Positions 56,873 through 64,000 of a DNA stretch of 64,000 nucleotides are shown here, one piece after another; position 1 is the first letter of the stretch; each line of letters starts with the position of its first letter. The DNA is from Heliopora coerulea. Its lineage: Eukaryota; Cnidaria; Anthozoa; Scleralcyonacea; Helioporidae. Position numbers and translations under genes: made by a program. The notes below the pieces were generated by a model. The model worked only from the letters and a program-made list of their open reading frames with translations. It searched no databases and had not been told where the DNA came from. The stretch lies in the NCBI GenBank assembly GCA_030142905.1, contig JASJOG010000029.1:1-64000 (forward strand), read 5' to 3'.

Positions 56873-59176
56873 CTACAGTACTTTTGATTTTGCCAGGGGG
56901 TGCTCAAACCAGAAGTAGTTATGAAAATTTTGCCATGGGTCAAACCTCCCTAAGCGGGGTCAGGAGGCATGTCCCCCTGAAAAGTTTGAAAATTGATATC
57001 CTTAGATTGGTTAAAAATGAATTTGCAGCACCCAAAACAACTCAAATTTTCTCTGATGGTTTGGCCAAGGTCACACACCTAATAGGACAATACTTCAAAC
57101 CAAGGACTATATATTAAATATTCATACCTAGTTTTAATATTCTGCCCATTTGGGCCCTTGATTAAACTTCCTGCCACTACGAGCTGTCTTCTAGAGTGGC
57201 CTTGTACAACAGTGAATCGACACTGCATTTGTAAAACTTAAAGATGAAAAGCTATACAATTACGATCACAATTTGACTACACTTTCCCCTCAGGCCATCA
57301 GCTGAAAGCCAAAAAGTTGGATTGAGGCCATTAATTACCAATTGCTGATCTGAGAAAACTCAAACATTGCAACACCTCTGAAGTCCAGCATTCTTGGATA
57401 GACCATGCTAATGAAGTTTTATTCTGTGGTTTTTGCATCTATTGTAATCTTCCTATAACTGTTCTGAAAATTGCAGGCAATGGTCAGCACCCCCTAATTA
57501 TTTTTTGGGGAGGGGGGTGCTTCAACCTCAAGCATCCACAAAGTCAGCACCCTATGACTCATTGGCTCTCCCTTCATAACAAGATATTTGTGCAAAAGAC
57601 CTGTGTTGCTATTGACTGTCTTTATTTCAGTTCTTTGGTTCAGACTGATTTCTCTGCAATATGTCTCACAGGTAAGGATAAAAAAAATACAGCATGTGGC
57701 CATTTGCCTTGTGTTGCTAACTCAAATTTTAATGTTCATGTCATTCATGCCTGGTGTAAATGCTCAAATATCATCTCCTATTTGCTTCTAAAAAATTTCC
57801 TAGCACTCCTCCTGTCCAAGTTGATGATCACTTAACCAGAAGCGAAATCACAAAAAAAGAAAAGGGTGCTATCAAGAAGTCAGAAGTTCAATTAAATTCT
57901 CAAGTAGAACAAAATCTATAAATTTATTGTATGTCACAAAATGTTAAAAATATCAGTACACCAAAAAGCACCTAATATGCATCCCTGGGTAAACCTTTCT
58001 AACAAGACAGCTGGGTAGGTATGGCTGAATATCTTATTACAGAAAATTAATGTTTCATTAAATACAGATTTTAAAAATTCAATTAATTAACTTTTTAACA
58101 GCTAAACTTGCACCCTTTTGTTCTTTTTTTCTCTAGTTTTCACTTTATTCTTTCACTTGTCCTTTTGTTCAACATGTCCTTTGTACAGGACAGTAACTGT
58201 CAAAGGGTTAACTGACCAGGAATTTGTAATAATAACTGGATCAAGATTGGACTGAATCAAGAATTATCAGGCTGAAAGACTGAGTTACCAGCCAAAGCCT
58301 TGAGCAGATAATACTGAGACCTTAATATTGCCGATGTCAAAAAAGCCAAATTCAATAATTGTTTATAACACATTTTCAGGTAGCAATCAGCTAGTTACTA
58401 ATCTATCTGCTCTCAGAAAACTCTGGTTGGCAAGCGGGTTGTCTTGCTCAAGCTGAACTACTTGTCGGTGGGTTGTGACTCGCACATGCATAATATCGCT
58501 TCGTTTACATAGTAAATGACTTCAGATAACAACATGATGGGATTAGAACACGGCAATGTCGAAGTCTTTGACCCATCACTGTCAAGAATCTGCCTCAATT
58601 TACGTGATGGTAATTTAGCATTACGCGGTACATGGTACAACAACCGAAATGGTACAACAGCTGAAATCGTTCGACGTTTTATGTCCCTTAGTTACCGTAA
58701 AACCATCGACATGTTATTGAAAACGTATTGTGCAGAACCAGGTCCGCGCTGAAAGTACTCTGGCTCTACAAATTATTTTCTTTGGTCTGAATGAGTAATT
58801 CTATTGTGATAACACGTTGCTGTAGACTTAGCGATATTGTTTGTACTAACCCTTACTGGGCAAAGGTCAACGAAGAGCACAGGACTAATCATGGCCTCCT
58901 TCTTGAGTATCAATAGTTGCCTGACATTTTCAAATACACTCCAGAGCAACATGTAGTTCTAATAAGACAATTGCGTAGCCTACTTTTCAGTTCCGGTATT
59001 TCATCATTTTTTTGAGATCAGTTACCACTAAATTTTCGACATATTAAAGCTTGATGTAAACCTGTGCGATTCATGGGGATGATTTCAAGACCACTGACTA
59101 CAGAAGGAAGCTCAGTACGGAGCTGAGAAAACGTCCTACTTGTAACTAATTTGGTAGATGACAGTAATTGACAAAC

Positions 59177-59228
59177 CTTTTCCAGCGCCACTGACCAATG
59201 CAGTTTTCCCAGCAAAATTGATCTCCAT
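59177..59228 (-). CDS. DCXR: L-xylulose reductase-like (DCXR), coding exon 1, copy 2
   Basis: Start codon at 59228-59226. The sequence is identical in coding content to 16865-16916 (MEINFAGKTALVSGAGK plus one base), with donor GTTTGT. Confidence 0.75.
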
Positions 59229-60660
59229 GTTCTTCTTCGATAAGGTTTCCTCAAACTCTACAACAAGATTGCCACACCTAAACAACCAATGCTGAAATGT
59301 GTAAACTTAACCTGTTCAATAGGACTCTGTTCATTCAATGCGCATGTCTAGAAACCTTGATATTTCCTGTCTATGTCTGATTGGCTGACTCTTTGAAACT
59401 CTTTGACAAGTTTTAGACTTTAGAGGCCACTTTGAGCACTACCAGATGTCGAATTTAACATCAGGGCCGTCGAAAGCGGAGGGTGTAGGTGTGTGACACT
59501 CCCAATATTTATTGGTGATGAAATTCGGATAAATCAAGGGCTGATTCAAACTAGCAATCAGGTAAAATACGAGACAAATGATTCGTCAACTAAATTTCAA
59601 CGGAAATAAAATTTATTAAGTGTTTCAAAAGTATTAAGACCTTTCTGTTGTTGGAATCAGAGGATGCCATTAGAACACCGTTCCACACCAGTTTCCAGTT
59701 TCAGGCATTTTCAAAACAGAAACCTTGTGATCGTATAGAGTGAACCCAGGAATCTTGAAGGGCGGAGGTTGGAGGGAGGTCTCAAGGCATCGAGGCGATT
59801 TTGATAATTTCGAGTTCTGTAGATCTACGTAGCTTTGGTGAATGAGGGAGGAAAAGTGCCGCGAGCTGGGCACAAGTGAGACCTCTCAAAAAAAAAAGGC
59901 AGGGGTGGCGACCCCCAACCCCCGTCTAGTTGTGCCCTAAATGGGAAATATTTGCAGGTAAATAACAATTAGGAAATTCAGGTAAATCTTTGCTTGACTC
60001 CCCTACCCTACCCATTCGTTGGTTTTCTTTGCAACTGCACTGTCAAACATCGCACAAGAGAGATAACAAATGCGCCAAATGAACCAAAGGGGGAATCTAT
60101 TAATTTTCTTTGGACGAAAAGCGAGGAAATACAATGAATCGCCAAAATCTACTTTCATCGATAGGAGTTACGTATTATGAACGTATCGTCAGCTCAACAT
60201 AAGTTATATAACCTTCCTCTTGAGAGTTATTATGTTTCAATATCAATGAATGACTCATCCAGGTTTAGTTCACTGATATTAAACAGACAGTCCCACTGGG
60301 GGAGAAATAAACCAGTGCTAAAGAACCTGAAGTATTTCAATACATTTTGTGAAATTCAATCTCTTTGCTTTTAAAGTTATAGTTCATGAGACATTTTCGC
60401 AATGTTGGGGGCACCCATTTACTTTCGATCGTTTACAGCAGTTTAGCATGGACGATTGCGTGGGTGGCTTGATGTCAAATTGGGAACCCAGTTGTAAACA
60501 TGAGCGAAAGCCTAATTTCCGATACTATATGTATCCTTTCTGCCGTAGCGAGCGAACAATTTTCAAATTCGGGTACTGGTGGTAAGTTGGTAGTGCAGTT
60601 GTATGATTAAAGTGACCTTAGTCATAGGTGAGAAGATTGTTCGCAGCTTGTCCAGTTTAA

Positions 60661-61827
60661 CCCTATTTCACATGGGGGGGGGGGGGGCGGTTTTTGGCCC
60701 CCTCACCTATACTTTGTTTCGTAAAATTTGAACCGCTTGTCCAATTCGGCTGAAATTTTGTGACTTTTAATATTTTTTTATTGCGGTTATTTTGCTATAA
60801 AGAAGTTTTAAAAATTTTTGCGTTTTCCGGGGGTAATTCCACTTTTGTCGTCAGGGGGTGAAAAATCACTTTTTGCGGTTTTACAATCTTTGGTTTTATT
60901 TTCGTCTGATTAGATTTTTTGGACAATAATGTTGAATTTTTTTTGCCCGCCAATTACATCTTAGGTCTAAGACAAATTTGAATGCGCAATCATCATTTTT
61001 ATTTTTTTTCAGGGGGTAAAATTCAATTCCGGCTGTTATTTTTTGAACTCAAACATTCTAATGTTTTTCTCAAACTTTGATGTCTTTTTTGATTTTTTAT
61101 CACACTGATTTGTTACTACATCTTCAATTTAGTTCTATGTGTGCCTTTTTCAACTGGAAAATGCAGTCTCGGGGGTAAACACAATAAGTTACTGTCAGGT
61201 ATTCTGTAATTAGTAATTAGTGGAATACAAATCACAGGCAAAACGTTTCTTTTATACAAATCTTCAAAGCTTCCCTTTTGTATGAAAGTGTTAGTTGAAT
61301 CCATTATTGATATTTTGATGTATAGAAAGAAGTGTAAAACAGATTAGAAACCCTACTTATCTGAGGTATTGAAAAAGGTGTGAAAAGTTACAAAAGTTAC
61401 AACAATTGACAGGACGTCGAACAACCAGCAGCACTTGAAGCTCCAAGTGATCGAAAAAGATGCTTTTACTGCATCGAACAGTTGAAAGGAAAGCCTCATT
61501 ACAATGAACAAAAGAACAAACTTGGCAAACCTAAGCATTGTTGTCCATCCTGTCAAAGAACAGTATGCACAAAGAACGCAAGCTACGTATGTAATGAATG
61601 CATTGAAAAATTCCACATATAGACTTGAACAAAACCCCAGCAAAGACACTTGAAAAAAATTTTTTGTAGATATTTTGATGTTTTTTGACTAGTAATATAT
61701 TTTTCTAGCATATCCCAAAGTTTCATGCATTTCCCATTTCCCGTTCTCGAAATAATTAGGGGGGGCCAAAAAAGCCCCCCCCCCCCATGTGAAATAAGGG
61801 CATACCGATATGCCATGTTAAATAGGG
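60661..61827 (+). mobile_element. piggyBac-type transposon remnant, copy-2-specific
   Basis: A 1167-bp insertion flanked by TTAA (60657-60660 and 61828-61831). It starts CCCTATTTCACATGGGGG and ends AAATAGGG. Copy 1 has one TTAA at 18345-18348 and no element. TTAA targeting and CCCTA-type ends are the hallmark of piggyBac. Just inside the right end, CCCCATGTGAAATAAGGG inversely repeats the left end. The interior encodes a cysteine-rich C terminus (61435-61622). The rest of the transposase is missing or decayed. Confidence 0.92.
61435..61622 (+). pseudogene. piggyBac transposase C-terminal cysteine-rich domain
   Basis: The plus-strand frame reads DRKRCFYC, then KHCCPSCQRTVCTKNASYVC and NECIEKFHI, ending in TAG at 61620-61622. 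The CxxC ... CCPSCxxxxC ... CxxC spacing is the zinc-binding cysteine-rich domain that closes piggyBac transposases and binds the transposon ends. An in-frame TGA lies upstream near 61407, and the DDD catalytic core is absent, so this is a fragment. Confidence 0.8.
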
Positions 61828-61900
61828 TTAACTCAAATGAGCATTTCAGGCTTACTTGGAATGCTCCGGCTACTGGCACTTGTAACACTTGTGGCCCTCA

Positions 61901-62270
61901 CAGGGGGTGGCGTCAGGAGTTCCCCGACGCAGGTGCTAAGTTCCCCGACGGGTGCCAGTAGAGATGGCCAAGAACCACGCCCTCTTTATGATTTCCTTTT
62001 TAGAGGTCGAAAACATGTTAGTCTTCGTAAGAAATAATCGCAACAGTTGACTCGAAACAGTGTTTATTTTTAGATTTTTGACTTGAAAAAAAGAGTCTGT
62101 TGACTTTCTTGACTGAATCAATAACAATTACTCATGGTTTGCACTAAATATAAATCTGTTACCATCGGGGACAACTTCCCGATGAATTGTTAATTTTTTC
62201 CCGACAGGGAAGTGAAGTTTTTGCGACAAGAGTCTCTAGCTCCTCTCCCCCCTCTCTAGCACAACCCCTG
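61901..62270 (+). mobile_element. hAT-type MITE with 8-bp target duplication, copy 2
   Basis: Counterpart of 18418-18787. Flanks GGCCCTCA (61893-61900) and GGCCCTTA (62271-62278). Confidence 0.8.
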
Positions 62271-63780
62271 GGCCCTTACGGGACTTCTAGGAAGAACAGC
62301 TGAGCTTAGCTAGTTGACAGAGTTATCCAGATAATCCAGTATAACGAAAGACGCTTCAAACGCAGCGGATCGTAACCGATTCTATGCGCGACGACTATAA
62401 TCCAATGCGTCAATGCTCGCAGCGTCATGAATTTGTTCATGTGTTTGTTAATCAGCTGTGGTTGATTGGGTTACCCGGTGTAAAAATCTTTTTAATCGGT
62501 TGGGGTGTACCTGGAGTTGGGTGTAGTTTGGGTAAAATCGAAGGGAACACATGTAAGGCGAATCTAAGCAAGACGCAAGGGAATTTTGTGTCTACACCAG
62601 ACGAGAACGACTGAGAATTTAATACTTTCCACTTTCTCTGACCACGCGTGAACAATTAAAGTCTTCCAGAACAAATATCTCCTATTCAGGCATTCGTCAA
62701 GTAGCGGGGCTTCGTTTTTCTTCTTCATCCAAGACGTCGAAGATGACAGAATTGGCTGTGGGCATACGATGTAAACTTAAGAAAAGAACGAGGAGGCAGT
62801 GGAGGATGGGTTGGCGTTTATACGATGGTACAGCAAAACTATAAAATATAGGGCAGTTGTTCTTAACCTTTTTGCATAAACACCCACTGCCCCACACAGA
62901 AACTTCTTGCGCTATTGAACACTCTCAATCCCAGTTCTATGCTCGCGTCTGCGCCCAACACCAGAGCAATGCCAAACTAAAAAACTGTAGTAAATAGTTA
63001 TTCAGCTCAGTATTGCGAGTTAGTTAGTGTCAGATTTTAACACCAAATGATCAACAGAAACTTAAAAATGCTGTGGAAGTGAATGACTGATGAATGCTCA
63101 CCATTTGCATCCTATCGCCTCCCTCACGGGTACTTTGCTTCCATCGACCCTGACGTTCTCTTAACGCCTATTGGGGGGGAGGGGGCGGAATCGCCTCTGC
63201 TGAGAATCGCTGATATAGGGAATCAATTAACATCATTCATAACTTTATCGTCCATCTTCTAACTTTGTCACTTGAAAAGATCACTTTGTTGAAACTAATC
63301 TGCGTTGAAAATTCGTGTCCAGCCTTAATTCAGTTCATCTTTTTGGACTAGTCTCTCGTCATTTCGTAGCGTGAGTGGGGGGTAATTACTGACGTTCACC
63401 TCGCTCGCGTCTGGTGTAGCTTAGACTTGGATAAATTATGCTCGTAAATTGGCGTATTACGCCTGCCAGCAATGCTCTTGAAAATTGCGTATTATGCTCA
63501 AAACAATGCTCGAGCAATAAAATTATGCTCGAATTGCGCTCGGTATACTATTACAAAGCATTCGTAGCCTTGTGTGGGAAAATTCTAGTGAACAACTACG
63601 TGAACAACGCTATTTTAATATGCCGCTGGGTTACTTGATGCGGGCGCTTTTTTGCTAAAGCCATGCGAACTGATTTGGATTTGTTCTGTGAAGTGGAGAG
63701 CGATTTTTTTATTAAACATTCAAAAACTAACTTGCGACTGTAACTTGGTTAGGATTTCGGCAATCGAGATACCAGGCGGA

Positions 63781-64000
63781 AATCGAAGTCTAGTAATAAA
63801 GATTATTGCCCAGCAAATAATTTTGAAGAAGTCCATATCTCAAATAAACACTTCAGGATACTTTGAAAGATACTTTAATGAGGAACTAACGTTTCATCCC
63901 TTTACAAGCAACATTATCAGAGTGTCCATTTACATGAAAATTTTCGGCTTAAATAACCTACACGATTAAAAAAATAGAGGTGAGAAAAGGAGAGAATGAT
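63781..64000. repeat. Left arm of Penelope-type foldback, copy 2, cut by window end
   Basis: Matches 20301-20520. The right arm would lie beyond the window. The minus strand keeps the CTGATAA / GAAACGTTAG spacing; the core base corresponding to CTGATGA is changed here (TTATCAG on the plus strand), so this core is degenerate. Confidence 0.8.

Larger units (their letters stand above)
45135..64000. repeat. 19-kb direct repeat, copy 2 (cut by window end)
   Basis: Second copy of 1591-20520, same orientation. Its left junction near 45126-45135 lies inside the R2-like element reading frame and abuts low-complexity gaaat/aaat-rich DNA at 45035-45120. Copy 2 lacks the hAT element of copy 1 (empty site atagacac at 56865-56872) and carries a piggyBac-type insertion at 60661-61827 that copy 1 lacks (empty TTAA at 18345-18348). 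Other differences include a 6-bp deletion near 55510 and a local duplication in a LINE tail near 52024-52180. Confidence 0.97.

Overview
This is a window of animal nuclear DNA, AT-rich and dense with repeats. The host genes have introns (GT..AG boundaries, phase-1 EGF exons). The repeats are restriction-like-endonuclease (R2/NeSL-like) non-LTR retrotransposons, L2/CR1-like LINE tails, Penelope-like elements (PLEs), hAT and piggyBac DNA transposons, foldback elements and one tRNA-derived SINE. The mix suggests a cnidarian, probably a stony coral or other anthozoan; that assignment is inference from element style, not proof.

The dominant structure is a direct repeat of about 19 kb. Copy 1 runs from 1591 to at least 20520. 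Copy 2 runs from 45135 to the window end, at an offset of about 43.5 kb. They differ by roughly 1% where I counted (7 substitutions and one 1-bp gap over 16441-17100), plus two clean transposon insertions. A hAT element (13306-14552, 8-bp target duplication) is only in copy 1. A piggyBac remnant (60661-61827, TTAA target) is only in copy 2. The other copy keeps the empty site each time. The repeat is either a recent segmental duplication or two haplotypes assembled in series. Each copy carries the first three coding exons of an L-xylulose reductase/DCXR-like gene on the minus strand; later exons were not found.

The unduplicated middle (about 20.9-45.1 kb) holds a LINE tail (21.4-22.0 kb), two degenerate R2-like elements on the minus strand (24.5-27.7 kb), a decayed Ulp1-like protease (about 30 kb), an inverted pair of PLE endonuclease domains (32.8-33.5 kb), a possible GNAT acetyltransferase exon (34.5 kb) and part of a minus-strand gene with EGF exons (44.6 and 42.6 kb) and a transmembrane exon (36.9 kb).

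The most striking feature lies in the intron between the EGF and transmembrane exons: a Penelope-like element (37.4-39.0 kb) and, 0.5 kb away, a tandem 230-bp unit carrying two textbook type I hammerhead ribozymes (39625-39670 and 39855-39900). A third unit on the opposite strand (40149-40290) lacks the cleavage site. All are embedded in (TA)n tracts. This is the architecture of an animal retrozyme, predicted to release a 230-nt RNA that could circularise. Degenerate hammerhead-like cores also recur in the 3' regions of PLEs across the window.
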